Shown here one piece after another: positions 53,814 through 63,101 of a stretch of 64,000 nt of DNA. Every line of letters begins with the position of its first letter. Position 1 is the first letter of the stretch. Origin of the DNA: Maribacter halichondriae (GTDB taxonomy: Bacteria; Bacteroidota; Bacteroidia; Flavobacteriales; Flavobacteriaceae). The notes below the pieces were generated by a model. The model did no database searches, was not told the origin of the DNA, and saw only the letters and a program-made list of their open reading frames with translations. The stretch lies in contig NZ_CP107030.1 in assembly GCF_027474825.1 (NCBI RefSeq), positions 1,556,529 through 1,620,528 on the forward strand. Reading direction: 5' to 3'. The translations under genes and the position numbers were made by a program.

Positions 53814-54833
53814 ATGATCGACAAAATAAAAGAACATATTGCCGAGGTTGAAAAATTCTCAGCGGACTCACCTGAAGCGGTAGAAGCTTTCAGAATCAAG
53901 TATTTAGGAAAAAAAGGATTGTTGAACGATTTCTTCAGTGGGTTCAAGAATGTAGCAAACGATCAAAAAAAAGAGTTCGGTCAAGCAATCAATACCCTAA
54001 AGCAAAAGGCCACCGATAAAGTAGCTGAATTGAAAGAGGCTCTGGAAAACAGTTCGGTAGAAGAAGGTATTTATGGCGATTTGACCCGACCAGGAGAGCC
54101 TATCGAATTAGGAGCCAGGCATCCCATTTCCATTGTAAAAAACCAAATCATCGAGATTTTTTCTAGAATAGGTTTCAACGTATCCGAAGGGCCTGAGATA
54201 GAAGATGATTGGCATAATTTCACGGCCTTGAATCTTCCGGAGTATCACCCTGCAAGAGATATGCAAGATACATTCTTCGTTCAGACAAACCCCGATATTT
54301 TGCTCCGCACCCATACCTCATCGGTTCAGGTACGGTATATGGAAAATAACAAGCCGCCGATCCGAACGATATCCCCCGGAAGGGTATACCGCAACGAGGC
54401 TATTTCAGCACGTTCACATTGTTTTTTTCATCAAGTCGAGGGACTTTATATTGATAAGGATGTGTCATTTGCAGATTTAAAACAAACGTTACAATTTTTT
54501 ACGACCGAGCTTTTCGGGAAATCAAAAATACGCTTGCGCCCTTCCTATTTCCCTTTTACAGAACCAAGTGCAGAAGTCGATGTTTATTGGGGGCTTGAGA
54601 CCGAGACCGACTACCGTATGACCAAGGGCACTGGTTGGCTTGAAATTATGGGCTGTGGAATGGTCGACCCGAATGTATTGACGAACTGTGGAATCGACCC
54701 TGAGGAATATTCCGGTTTTGCCTTTGGTATGGGTATCGACCGTATTGCCCTGTTACTTCATCAAATCTCAGATATTCGGTTGTTGAGCGAGAACGATGTA
54801 CGGTTTTTGGAGCAGTTCAAAAGTGCCTTTTAA
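53814..54833 (+). CDS. pheS: Phenylalanyl-tRNA synthetase alpha subunit
   Basis: A 339-residue class II synthetase subunit that attaches phenylalanine to its tRNA in an alpha2-beta2 enzyme. A coiled-coil tRNA-binding arm fills residues 1-85. Class II motifs follow: motif 2 near YRNEAISARSHCFFHQVEG, and motif 3 as GFAFGMGIDRIALLLHQI. The substrate-pocket segment is PSAEVDVYWG. No pheT is adjacent. A small conserved protein gene begins 9 bp downstream. Confidence 0.96.
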   Translation: MIDKIKEHIAEVEKFSADSPEAVEAFRIKYLGKKGLLNDFFSGFKNVANDQKKEFGQAINTLKQKATDKVAELKEALENSSVEEGIYGDLTRPGEPIELGARHPISIVKNQIIEIFSRIGFNVSEGPEIEDDWHNFTALNLPEYHPARDMQDTFFVQTNPDILLRTHTSSVQVRYMENNKPPIRTISPGRVYRNEAISARSHCFFHQVEGLYIDKDVSFADLKQTLQFFTTELFGKSKIRLRPSYFPFTEPSAEVDVYWGLETETDYRMTKGTGWLEIMGCGMVDPNVLTNCGIDPEEYSGFAFGMGIDRIALLLHQISDIRLLSENDVRFLEQFKSAF

Positions 54834-54842
54834 ACTTTTCCG

Positions 54843-55238
54843 TTGAAGAAAGATATCGAAATACCCATTGCCAAAGATGTTCATATTGCCATCGTTCAGG
54901 AGTGGAGCGATGATTTTCTCTCTAAAGACTGGAACGCCTATGTGCTTAACAATCGACCGGACCTAATAGAGATGGTCATTGTAGTCTCAAAAGGATTTGA
55001 TGAAGACAAGAAAACATCGACTATGCGCCATGGTATCGGGGTGGTCGGGGCTAAGTCTTTCGAAAAAATCGAATTGTTGCAAGAAGAGGTGCTGACCTTG
55101 AACAATGAATTCTTCCTTACCTTTTTTGCAGATGGTAAATTATATGAAAAACGTTTTGTGTTCGAAAAAAACACGGTGATGGAGCAAAACCTTGTGCACC
55201 TTCCCTTGATTGAGAAAGAAGGTGTTATGGCCTCATAA
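54843..55238 (+). CDS. Conserved hypothetical protein downstream of pheS (TTG start)
   Basis: A 131-residue soluble protein with a mixed alpha/beta pattern (DVHIAIVQEWSDDFLSKDWN, RPDLIEMVIVVSKGFDEDKK, STMRHGIGVV). The first possible ATG would remove 43 residues of good sequence, so the TTG at 54843 is preferred. Proteins of this type are common in Flavobacteriia and are sometimes misnamed as a synthetase subunit because of this position. No function is known. Co-transcription with pheS is likely from the 9-bp gap. Confidence 0.72.
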   Translation: MKKDIEIPIAKDVHIAIVQEWSDDFLSKDWNAYVLNNRPDLIEMVIVVSKGFDEDKKTSTMRHGIGVVGAKSFEKIELLQEEVLTLNNEFFLTFFADGKLYEKRFVFEKNTVMEQNLVHLPLIEKEGVMAS

Positions 55239-55245
55239 AAAACGC

Positions 55246-55746
55246 TTATCTCAAAGAGAAACCCTTTGCGGCCCACCATGGGTGTATTTCGATTTGTAAT
55301 CTGCCCGCCTGTACCATCGGGTCTGAATTCGCAAGACTATCGGCCATTTTTTGTGTAGGCACATTGTAAATGGTAATCCCACGAATATCTCCATCATCTC
55401 CGAACGGACCTGAAATATCGGCAAAACCTTGTTCGTACATGCTTCCCAAATGGGCCATGTGGAGGGCTTGTAAACCATCCTCTTCCTCTTTGTTTTGCGA
55501 GCGATTAGGCCCTCGTTTCAAAAAGGCGATAAAATACTGTTGCATGAGTACGGTATCTTTGGTCTCTTCATCGACATAATCGAATATTTCGAAACCTTTG
55601 GATGTCAGCTCCTCTTTACGTTCTTTGGCTGTTTTTATCGTTTCCGGTTCTTCCTCAAAAGCAAAAGTATTTTCTTCTTTATCCTTGACTTCCTTTTTAC
55701 AGGATACTATGGCTAGACACAGTATCAAATAAATCATTGATTTCAT
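55246..55746 (-). CDS. YCII-domain lipoprotein
   Basis: A 166-residue lipoprotein with leader ending in AIVSC (Cys16) and an acidic linker. The C-terminal ~100 residues are a YCII-like ferredoxin-fold domain, seen in MQQYFIAFLKRGPNRSQ, HMAHLGSMYEQGFADISGPF and ADSLANSDPMVQAGRLQIEI. YCII proteins resemble small dimeric enzymes and often bind ligands; a lipidated form is unusual but recurring in this group. It overlaps the CYTH gene stop (ATGA), so they form one transcript. Confidence 0.8.
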   Translation of the reverse strand: MKSMIYLILCLAIVSCKKEVKDKEENTFAFEEEPETIKTAKERKEELTSKGFEIFDYVDEETKDTVLMQQYFIAFLKRGPNRSQNKEEEDGLQALHMAHLGSMYEQGFADISGPFGDDGDIRGITIYNVPTQKMADSLANSDPMVQAGRLQIEIHPWWAAKGFSLR

Positions 55747-56216
55747 TTTTTCCAGGTTTTATAGGGTTGTTTGCTTAATTGTGAGTTGTAATAGTTGACG
55801 TTTCCGGTTACCTCTTCGCCAAGCCATTCGGGCTTTTCGATAGTTTCGTTTTCATCGTTCAGTTCCACCTCCGCAATAATCAATCCTTGGTTTTCTCCAT
55901 AAAATTCATCCACCTCGAAAATATGTTTTCCAACGGGGATTTTGAACCTTGTTTTTTCGATTATGCCCTCTTCACAAAGGTCAAGAAGGTTCTCCGCATC
56001 CTCAACCGAAATTTCGGTTTCCCATTCAAAACGCGACGTTCCTGAGACATTCGATTTGCCTTTTATGGTCAAATACCCAAAGTCCCCAGAAATACGAACC
56101 CTGACCGTTCTTTCTTTATGGGTATTGAGAAACCCCTGAACAATTCGCTCTTTGGATATGGCTTCTTTACGATAGCCATGAGAGGTTACCAAAAACTTTC
56201 GTTCTATTTCTACCAT
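55743..56216 (-). CDS. CYTH domain protein (putative triphosphatase)
   Basis: A 157-residue protein with the CYTH triphosphate-tunnel fold. The diagnostic ExExK motif is at the very start (MVEIERKFLV), and further charged strands line the tunnel (ERTVRVRISGDFGYLTIKG, SRFEWETEISVEDAENLL, HIFEVDEFYGENQGLIIAEVEL). Bacterial members are inorganic triphosphatases or class IV adenylate cyclases; length and motif order fit the short triphosphatase-type group. It overlaps the YCII lipoprotein gene. Confidence 0.88.
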   Translation of the reverse strand: MVEIERKFLVTSHGYRKEAISKERIVQGFLNTHKERTVRVRISGDFGYLTIKGKSNVSGTSRFEWETEISVEDAENLLDLCEEGIIEKTRFKIPVGKHIFEVDEFYGENQGLIIAEVELNDENETIEKPEWLGEEVTGNVNYYNSQLSKQPYKTWKK

Positions 56217-56249
56217 AGGTTCTTATCGAAGTTGTTATAAATTTACAAT

Positions 56250-57350
56250 ATGGAGATGGATTTCCTTTTACGAAAAATCATCCATGTAGATATGGATGCA
56301 TTTTATGCTTCCGTAGAGGAATTGGACAATCCTGAATTGAAGGGGAAACCAGTTGCGGTCGGAGGAAGTGAAAAAAGGGGCGTGGTCTCCGCCGCCAACT
56401 ACGAAGCAAGAAAATATGGGGTGAGAAGTGCTATGAGTGGCTATTTGGCGAAAAAGAACTGTCCGCATATTATTTTTGTCAAACCTCGATTCGCCCGGTA
56501 CAAAGAAATCTCTAAACAGATACGAAGTATTTTTTTCGACTATACTGACCTGGTCGAACCGCTTTCTTTGGATGAGGCCTATTTGGATGTTACCATAAAT
56601 AAAAAAGGAAATCCGTCGGCTACTTTTATTGCCCAAGAAATCAGAAAACGAATTTTTGATGAAGTCGGATTGGCCGCTTCCGCAGGAATTTCCATCAATA
56701 AATTTATTGCCAAGGTCGCCAGCGATATCAATAAACCCAACGGGCAGAAAACCGTGAATCCTGAAGAAGTCATACAATTTCTGGAAGAATTGGAAATCAG
56801 AAAATTCTATGGTGTGGGCAAAGTGACTGCCCAGAAAATGTACAAACTCGGAATTTTTACAGGTAAAGACCTCAAAGAAAAGTCCGAGGAGTTTTTGGCG
56901 GAGAAATTCGGAAAGAGTGGATCGTATTATTATCATGTCGTTCGCGGCGTTCACAACAGTGAGGTTAAACCGCACCGCATTCCGAAATCGGTGGGTGCCG
57001 AACGTACCTTTAGTGAAAACCTCAGTAGTGAAATCTTTATGCTGGAACGTTTAGATCATATTGCCGAAGAGTTGGAGCGACGCTTGACAAAATCAAAAAT
57101 TGCCGGGAAAACCGTGACCTTAAAAATAAAATACAGTGATTTTACTTTGAATACCAGAAGCAAGACCCTCCCCTATTTTGTTGCCAACAAGAACCTTATT
57201 CTTGAAACTGCCAAAGAATTGCTCTATCAAGAAGAATTACAAAATTCGGTACGTTTGCTGGGTATTTCGTTGGCCAATCTCAATACTGAAAAAAAGAAAA
57301 CCGAACTCGTACAAGAATCGGTTTCGGTACAGTTGAAGTTTGATTTTTAG
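56250..57350 (+). CDS. dinB: DNA polymerase IV (Y-family)
   Basis: A 366-residue translesion DNA polymerase. Catalytic acids are visible: D14 (with D16 beside it) in IHVDMDAFYASVEEL, and D108-E109 in PLSLDEAYLDVT. The finger residue region is VVSAANYEARKYGVRSAM. Thumb and little-finger domains follow, ending in a short segment that fits a sliding-clamp contact (VSVQLKFDF). It is likely induced by DNA damage, but no LexA box is recognised here. A start six codons later (near MDFLL) is also possible. Confidence 0.95.
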   Translation: MEMDFLLRKIIHVDMDAFYASVEELDNPELKGKPVAVGGSEKRGVVSAANYEARKYGVRSAMSGYLAKKNCPHIIFVKPRFARYKEISKQIRSIFFDYTDLVEPLSLDEAYLDVTINKKGNPSATFIAQEIRKRIFDEVGLAASAGISINKFIAKVASDINKPNGQKTVNPEEVIQFLEELEIRKFYGVGKVTAQKMYKLGIFTGKDLKEKSEEFLAEKFGKSGSYYYHVVRGVHNSEVKPHRIPKSVGAERTFSENLSSEIFMLERLDHIAEELERRLTKSKIAGKTVTLKIKYSDFTLNTRSKTLPYFVANKNLILETAKELLYQEELQNSVRLLGISLANLNTEKKKTELVQESVSVQLKFDF

Positions 57351-57389
57351 ACGCTTTTGATATTGCTTGTAGGCAAATTAAAATGAAGA

Positions 57390-57845
57390 TTACATAGCTC
57401 TCATAGAGGCCAAGGTAGCAAACCAGATTATTGCCGAAGAGATAAAAATACCGATGGTATTGGCCCAGAAGGCTTTTTGCTTTTCAATCTTAAATAAATA
57501 CGTGGCAATACTACCTGCATAAACCCCTGTACCTGGCAAGGGAATCATCACGAATAAAACGAGTCCGAAAAAACCATACTTTTTGATTTTGTCCCCCGAA
57601 CCTGTTTTCGCCTTTCTTGCGACGAACAATGCCGATTTCTTGTAGAATGTCCATTTGGTCAGATAGCGATTGATTCTTTCCAAAAAAAACATCATCATAG
57701 GAAAAACAAGTACGTTGGCAAGAAAACAAAGCAGAAAGACCCAATAGATATTCAGCCCTTTGAGCATACCATACGGAATACCGACTTTGGCCTCGCCAAA
57801 GGGTGATAAGCTCCACAAAATGGCTACAATAAAATCTATTATCAA
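57390..57845 (-). CDS. Putative small multidrug export protein
   Basis: A 151-residue integral membrane protein of the Sm_multidrug_ex family. Four or more helices are visible, with the family segments SPFGEAKVGIPYGMLKGLN near the start and VMIPLPGTGVYAGSIATYLF toward the end. The second motif resembles the DedA/SNARE-associated G-x-P-G region. The export role is inherited from the family name and is not well proven. It ends close to dinB and lies downstream of pyk, beyond the terminator. Confidence 0.82.
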   Translation of the reverse strand: MIIDFIVAILWSLSPFGEAKVGIPYGMLKGLNIYWVFLLCFLANVLVFPMMMFFLERINRYLTKWTFYKKSALFVARKAKTGSGDKIKKYGFFGLVLFVMIPLPGTGVYAGSIATYLFKIEKQKAFWANTIGIFISSAIIWFATLASMRAM

Positions 57846-57931
57846 AGTGACTTTTTTGGAAATGCTAAACTAACGATCCATTTAATCGTGCAGTATATTT
57901 TAACCCTTAAAAAAGAATTAAAGTTCTATAA

Positions 57932-57962
57932 AAAAGTCCTGATCTGTGCGGTCAGGACTTTT
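57932..57962 (-). terminator. Intrinsic terminator of the pyk operon
   Basis: AAAAGTCCTGA (57932-57942) and TCAGGACTTTT (57952-57962) form an 11-bp perfect stem, 9-nt loop, followed on the minus strand by T residues. It lies 24 bp downstream of pyk. Confidence 0.92.
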
Positions 57963-57985
57963 GTTTTTCTTTCAAAATTTTCTAT

Positions 57986-59428
57986 TTAAAAACTACAGGT
58001 TTCAATTTCGGTCACGCGAAGTGTGTTGACCATACCCTTATCTTTTATGGGCATAGCCGCAAGGCTGATCAACATATCGCCAACATCCAAAAAGCCTTTT
58101 TTGCAGGCGATTGCATTTACGTCTTCGATAGTCTCATCGGTGGATACGTATTTATCGTAATAAAATGCTTTTACACCCCAGAGCAAGTTGAGTTGAGTCA
58201 GTATTCTTCTATTGGAGGTAAACACCAAAATATGGGCACTCGGTCGCCAGGCAGATATTTGAAAAGCCGTATAGCCACTGTTGGTCAAGGTTGAAATTGC
58301 CTTCGCCTTGATCTCGTTGGCCATAATCGCAGCGTGATAACAAATGGATTTGGTGATGTATCTTTTCGTTCTAATATGCGGTGGATCATGTGGTACTTGA
58401 ATCAACTCGGATCCCTCGACACTTTTGAGAATACTAGTCATTTTTTCAATTACCTGAACGGGGTAGTTACCTACCGAGGTTTCTCCCGAAAGCATTACGG
58501 CGTCTGCACCATCCATTACCGAGTTGGCGACATCATTTACTTCGGCCCTTGTCGGGGTCAAGCTCGTTATCATGGTTTCCATCATCTGGGTGGCAATAAT
58601 CACCGGAATACGTGCTTTTTTGGCACGTAATACCAATTGCTTTTGGATCAATGGAACTTCCTGGGCCGGAACCTCAACACCCAAATCGCCACGGGCCACC
58701 ATGAGTCCGTCACAGTAGGCCACGATCTTATCAATGTTTTCTACGGCTTCCGGTTTTTCTATTTTGGCGATAATCGGAATCTTATGTTCTGAATGTTCTT
58801 TGATGATATTCTGTAGATCGATCAGATCTTGGCTAAAGCGCACAAAGGAAAGTGCGATCCAATCCACATCTTGTGAAACAGCAAAAATGGCATCTTTGAT
58901 ATCCTTTTCAGTAAGTGCCGGTAACGAAATATTCGTATTGGGTAGGTTCACCCCTTTTTTGGATTTTAAAGGTCCGCCTTGAATCACTTTAGCCTTCACT
59001 TCGTTCTCGCCATTGGTAGTGACCACTTCGAACATTAATTTACCGTCGTCAAGTAGAATGCGTTCCCCCGGTTTTACATCTTTGGGGAAAGCGGTATAGT
59101 TCATATATACTTTTTCAGCAGTGCCTTCGAAGGGTTTTCCCGTAACAAAGGTTATCTCGTCATCTGGAGATACGACAACTTCACCTGCCATGACACCGAC
59201 CCTGAGTTTCGGGCCCTGTAAGTCCGCTAAAATGGAAACATTGGTCTCCATTTCTTCATTTAACTCACGGATCATTTTGATCCTTTCGGCAACATCTTCA
59301 TAATTGGCATGTGAAAAATTGATTCTAAAGACGTCGACACCGGCCTCTATCATATTCTTCAGCACATTTTTTTTACTAGTGGCGGGGCCTAGGGTAGCCA
59401 CTATTTTGGTTTTCTTCTTCGTCGGCAT
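57986..59428 (-). CDS. pyk: Pyruvate kinase
   Basis: A 480-residue glycolytic enzyme that makes ATP and pyruvate from phosphoenolpyruvate and ADP. Motifs are present in order: KIVATLGPATS, DVFRINFSHANYED, ILADLQGPKLRVG, the catalytic IPIIAKIEKPEAVENID, MVARGDLGVEVP and GADAVMLSGETSVGNYP. A C-terminal allosteric domain is complete. It is the last gene of the acpP-fabF-rnc-IPExxxVDY-pyk cluster, 3 bp after the small protein gene, and is followed by a terminator. Confidence 0.96.
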   Translation of the reverse strand: MPTKKKTKIVATLGPATSKKNVLKNMIEAGVDVFRINFSHANYEDVAERIKMIRELNEEMETNVSILADLQGPKLRVGVMAGEVVVSPDDEITFVTGKPFEGTAEKVYMNYTAFPKDVKPGERILLDDGKLMFEVVTTNGENEVKAKVIQGGPLKSKKGVNLPNTNISLPALTEKDIKDAIFAVSQDVDWIALSFVRFSQDLIDLQNIIKEHSEHKIPIIAKIEKPEAVENIDKIVAYCDGLMVARGDLGVEVPAQEVPLIQKQLVLRAKKARIPVIIATQMMETMITSLTPTRAEVNDVANSVMDGADAVMLSGETSVGNYPVQVIEKMTSILKSVEGSELIQVPHDPPHIRTKRYITKSICYHAAIMANEIKAKAISTLTNSGYTAFQISAWRPSAHILVFTSNRRILTQLNLLWGVKAFYYDKYVSTDETIEDVNAIACKKGFLDVGDMLISLAAMPIKDKGMVNTLRVTEIETCSF

Positions 59429-59431
59429 TCA

Positions 59432-59896
59432 TTAAAATATTAGGTGGTTCTTTGATTTTAGTTTTTCTGTGTCTATTCTGTATGCGGTCAATACTTTGGG
59501 CATTTCCAATAGCTTCTTCACAATTTTATGGATGTGGTCCAATTCATCTTGTTCGATTTTCAATAGATAATCGACCTCTTTGTATTCAGGTAAAACATAA
59601 TGTTTACTGAACGAAGGCTCATCGACAAAAAGATCCTCCCCGGCTATATGCAGTTTTTTAATACTTCCATTGGTAATCAATGTCCAATAACTATCGTTTA
59701 TAGTATCGTTCCACTCAAAAATCGGGAAGGTGGTGAACGGAGATAATTCCAAGTCTTTCGAACATCTTTTAAATTTGGTCTTTAAATTTTGATTTAAGGC
59801 ATATACCAAGGCATGGTCTTCAAGGCTGCTATGTACGGCAATAATGGCAAAAGAATCTTCATAAAGGTCCTCGGTAATCCTGTGTATTGCTGCCAT
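59432..59896 (-). CDS. IPExxxVDY family protein
   Basis: A 154-residue protein of the Bacteroidota-specific IPExxxVDY family. The name motif appears here as LPEYKEVDY near residue 113. The start at 59896 (MAAIHRITEDLYED) is chosen over a longer frame that runs back into rnc, because family members begin close to this point. Function is unknown. Its constant place between rnc and pyk suggests a housekeeping role, perhaps in RNA or metabolic regulation. Confidence 0.85.
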   Translation of the reverse strand: MAAIHRITEDLYEDSFAIIAVHSSLEDHALVYALNQNLKTKFKRCSKDLELSPFTTFPIFEWNDTINDSYWTLITNGSIKKLHIAGEDLFVDEPSFSKHYVLPEYKEVDYLLKIEQDELDHIHKIVKKLLEMPKVLTAYRIDTEKLKSKNHLIF

Positions 59897-60014
59897 AAAT
59901 CTGCAAAAACGTAAATGTAAAGATAGGATTAATAACGAATAAAGCCTAGTTGAGCTATTGGTTTTACCTAAAATCGGGAAATGATAACGTTTTGGTAAAT
60001 CAATTTCCGTATTT

Positions 60015-60749
60015 CTATTTGTCCATCTTGTCTTGAAGTGCAAAAAAGGCGCGTTTTGATGCGCGTTCTTCTGCTTTTTTCTTCGAGGTGGCACGGGCTT
60101 TGGCGATGACGCCGCCGTCTATGGAAAGTTTGACAGCAAAATGCTTAAGTGCATCATTGCCAGTATCTTCGTAAACATTGAAGTCAAAAGTCTTTTTTTC
60201 TTTTTGACACCACTCGATGACCAAACTTTTATAACTGATTACTTTGCCCTCTAATTGTTCAATGTCTACATAGGGCTCTATCACGCGCTCATTGATGAAC
60301 TTTTCGCAATATCTGTAACCACGATCTAGGTAAATGGCTCCGACCAAGGCCTCGAATACGTTGCCATGAATATTTTCCCCAAAATGTGTTTTCGGAATGC
60401 GGCTCTCGACGAACTTGATCAGATTCAGGTCTTTGCCCAATTCGTTAAGATGTTCCCTACTCACGATTTTTGATCTCATTTTGGTAAGGTATCCCTCATC
60501 GCCCAGCGGTACGACATCGTAGATATGTCTTGATATGATCGTACCCAGCATCGAGTCTCCCAAAAACTCGAGGCGTTCGTAGTTCATTGGGTTTCCATCC
60601 TTATCTTTTTTGTTGGCCGATCGGTGTAGAAAAGCCTTTTTGTAGATTTTTAATTTTTTAGGCTTGAATCCAAGTATTTTAGTCATCCCCAAAAAAAAAT
60701 CCCCATCCTCTTTGGCATGGGAATTAAATAAATTAGATGGGAAATTCAT
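60015..60749 (-). CDS. rnc: Ribonuclease III
   Basis: A 244-residue double-strand-specific endoribonuclease used in rRNA processing and mRNA turnover. The catalytic signature NYERLEFLGDSMLGTIIS is near residue 56, with the later acidic site in HGNVFEALVGAIYLDRGY. A C-terminal double-stranded-RNA-binding domain follows (ALKHFAVKLSIDGGVIAKAR, SKKKAEERASKRAF). It begins 6 bp after fabF and ends 118 bp before the IPExxxVDY gene. Confidence 0.96.
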   Translation of the reverse strand: MNFPSNLFNSHAKEDGDFFLGMTKILGFKPKKLKIYKKAFLHRSANKKDKDGNPMNYERLEFLGDSMLGTIISRHIYDVVPLGDEGYLTKMRSKIVSREHLNELGKDLNLIKFVESRIPKTHFGENIHGNVFEALVGAIYLDRGYRYCEKFINERVIEPYVDIEQLEGKVISYKSLVIEWCQKEKKTFDFNVYEDTGNDALKHFAVKLSIDGGVIAKARATSKKKAEERASKRAFFALQDKMDK

Positions 60750-60755
60750 TTTAAA

Positions 60756-62005
60756 TTAACTGATTTTCTTGAAAACCACGCAGGCGTTGTGGCCACCGAA
60801 ACCAAAGGTATTGCTCAAGGCGACATTAACTTCCCTTTTCTGGGGTTTGTTCAGCGTCAGGTTCAATTTAGGGTCAATATTTTCATCGACCGTAGTGTGA
60901 TTTATAGTAGGCGGAACAATACCATGCTCCATAGCCAATATTGAGGCAATGGCTTCAATTGCCCCCGCCGCACCCAAAAGGTGTCCGGTCATTGATTTTG
61001 TGGAATTGATATTGATGTTCGGCGCATGTTCTCCAAAAACTTCGGAAATAGCTTTCAATTCGGCAACATCACCTAAGGGAGTAGAAGTACCGTGGGTATT
61101 TATAGCATCTACATCTTCCGGTTTTAGTCCAGCATCGGCCAAACAATTCTGCATCACGCGCACAACACCGATTCCATCGGGATGTGGGGCCGTCATGTGA
61201 TAAGCGTCACTTGATAGGCCTCCACCGACAACTTCGGCATATATTTTTGCCCCCTAGCTTTGGCATGCTCGTATTCTTCAAGAATCAAGGCCCCTGCTCC
61301 TTCGCCTAGAACAAATCCATCTCGGGTAGCATCGAAAGGTCTGGACGCCGTTTCAGGACTCTCATTTCGAGTTGAAAGGGCGTGCATAGCACCGAAACCA
61401 CCCATTCCGGCAATGGTTACCGCAGCTTCACTTCCTCCCGTAACTATAACATCGCAATATCCTAAACGTATATAATTTAGGGCATCGATCATCGCATTTG
61501 CCGAAGAGGCACAAGCCGAAACCGTGGTATAGTTCGGTCCCATGAATCCATGTTTAATGGAAATATTTCCTGGAGCGATATCTGCGATCATTTTAGGAAT
61601 GAAGAAAGGGTTGAAACGAGGGGTTCCATCACCATTGGCAAAATTCATCACCTCGTTCTGAAAGGTTTCAAGTCCACCAATTCCTGCTCCCCAAATAACA
61701 CCGACCCTGAACTTGTCGATATCGTCTAAATTTAATTTCGAATCGAGTATCGCCTCATCTGAAGAAATGAGCGCATATTGTGCGAAGCGATCTAACTTAC
61801 GTGCTTCTTTACGATCGAAATAATCCTCAGGATTGTAATTCTTTAGTTCACAAGCGAATTTGACCTTGAATTTTTCAGTGTCGTAATACGTAACCGGTGC
61901 ACAGCCACTCTTTCCGTTCACCAAACCATCCCAATATTCCTGAATATTGTTACCTATCGGTGTTAGCGCACCCAACCCGGTAACCACAACTCGTTTTAAC
62001 TGCAT
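60756..62005 (-). pseudogene. fabF: 3-oxoacyl-ACP synthase II, interrupted by a one-base deletion (probably sequencing error)
   Basis: Condensing enzyme that elongates acyl-ACP in fatty acid synthesis. The first frame (from 62005) has VVVTGLGALTPIG and the nucleophile C165 in TVSACASSAN. The second frame (to 60756) has both catalytic His motifs, NTHGTSTPLGD and KSMTGHLLGAAG. They join if one C is added to the 5-C run at 61250-61254 (a G on the minus strand), giving ARGAKIYAEVVGGGLSSDAY and a 416-residue protein of normal length. As fabF is normally essential, the break is very probably an error in the sequence. It lies between acpP and rnc as usual. Confidence 0.92.
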
Positions 62006-62045
62006 TGCGCTTTTTTTAGGTCTTATATGTCAAAGGTAAATTAAA

Positions 62046-62085
62046 AAAATTATCCATGCAGTACGGTTACCACATGGATAATTTT
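62046..62085 (-). terminator. Hairpin between acpP and fabF (partial terminator)
   Basis: AAAATTATCCATG (62046-62058) and CATGGATAATTTT (62073-62085) form a 13-bp perfect stem over a 14-nt loop, with a U-rich end on the minus strand. It lies in the 105-bp gap between acpP and fabF. Acting as a leaky terminator or RNA stabiliser, it would let acpP be made in excess over fabF. Confidence 0.75.
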
Positions 62086-62110
62086 GAAACGCGTTCAAGA
62101 AAGCATAAAA

Positions 62111-62344
62111 TTACTTCGCTTCTTCTATATAACTTATGGCCTGGCCAACAGTTGCGATGTTCTCAGCTTGATCGTCAGGGATTTGAATATCAAATTCTTT
62201 CTCGAATTCCATGATCAACTCAACAGTATCCAATGAATCTGCCCCTAAGTCGTTGGTAAAGCTAGCTTCTGATACCACTTCGTTCTCATCAACTCCCAGT
62301 TTATCAACAATGATAGCTTTAACTCTTGATGCAATGTCTGACAT
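62111..62344 (-). CDS. acpP: Acyl carrier protein
   Basis: A 77-residue acidic carrier of fatty acyl chains. The phosphopantetheine attachment site is S37 in [16 protein letters not shown], followed by the usual helix ending IQIPDD. Length and composition are standard. It is the first gene of the fatty acid/RNase III/pyruvate kinase cluster, divergent from purN, and is followed by a hairpin that may cap its own short mRNA. Confidence 0.97.
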   Translation of the reverse strand: MSDIASRVKAIIVDKLGVDENEVVSEASFTNDLGADSLDTVELIMEFEKEFDIQIPDDQAENIATVGQAISYIEEAK

Positions 62345-62377
62345 AATAATATTGGTTTTAAAAATTTAAATTGTTGG

Positions 62378-62385
62378 CAAAAATA
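62378..62385 (-). promoter_or_regulatory. Putative -7 promoter box of acpP
   Basis: On the minus strand TATTTTTG (62385-62378) matches TAnnTTTG and lies 34 bp upstream of the acpP start codon. A -33 TTG at the right distance is not clear. Confidence 0.4.
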
Positions 62386-62507
62386 AAAAACTTTGGTTGA
62401 ATAACACCATTTGTCGTTAAAATGTCAGTCAATTTAAGAAATTTAAACACAAACATGGTATTTTAGCCCCCAAATAATTCTTCTTCGGTAATCGTCTTTC
62501 TCTTTGT

Positions 62508-63101
62508 ATGAAACGTATTGTACTTTTTGCCTCTGGTTCTGGATCTAATGTTGAAAACATAGTACGCTACTTTCATAACGAGCCGAACGTTACTATAGCC
62601 GCTGTCTTGACTAACAAAAGGGATGCCAAAGTTTTGGAAAGATGCAACAATTTGAAAATCAATGGTCTATATTTCAATAGGAATGCCTTTTACACGACTG
62701 ATTGTGTACTTGACATACTAAAAACATTCAATCCGGATTTAATTGTCCTCGCCGGATTTCTTTGGAAAATGCCGGAAAAGATCGTTCGTTCCTTTCCAGG
62801 GAAAATCATTAACATCCATCCCGCGCTCTTACCAAAATATGGCGGCAAAGGCATGTATGGTAACCACGTGCATCAAGCCGTAAAAGATAGTGGGGATATC
62901 GAAACCGGAATCACTATACATTACGTGAACGAAAATTATGATGAAGGGGCCATTATAGCACAAGAAAAAGTTGCCATCAAATCGAACGACTCCACTGAAA
63001 AGATAGCCGAAAAAGTTCATGCACTTGAATATGAACACTTTCCCAAGACGATTGCGAAGTTGTTGGGCCTCTCCATGGCCTCCCCGGAAACGCAGAAATA
63101 G
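62508..63101 (+). CDS. purN: Phosphoribosylglycinamide formyltransferase
   Basis: A 197-residue enzyme of purine synthesis that transfers a formyl group from 10-formyltetrahydrofolate to GAR. The phosphate-binding start is RIVLFASGSGSNVENIV, and catalytic residues lie in IINIHPALLPKYGGKGMYGNHVH, read in parts (Asn-His), and TGITIHYVNENYDEGAII (Asp). It is divergent from acpP. A hairpin encloses its stop codon (see 63086-63129). Confidence 0.95.
   Translation: MKRIVLFASGSGSNVENIVRYFHNEPNVTIAAVLTNKRDAKVLERCNNLKINGLYFNRNAFYTTDCVLDILKTFNPDLIVLAGFLWKMPEKIVRSFPGKIINIHPALLPKYGGKGMYGNHVHQAVKDSGDIETGITIHYVNENYDEGAIIAQEKVAIKSNDSTEKIAEKVHALEYEHFPKTIAKLLGLSMASPETQK

Noticed and set aside
56268..56975. 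235-codon minus-strand ORF
   Set aside because: Antisense to dinB, whose catalytic motifs are complete.
59897..60094. N-terminal extension of the IPExxxVDY protein by 66 codons
   Set aside because: The extension overlaps rnc, is basic and low in structure, and family members start near the ATG at 59896.
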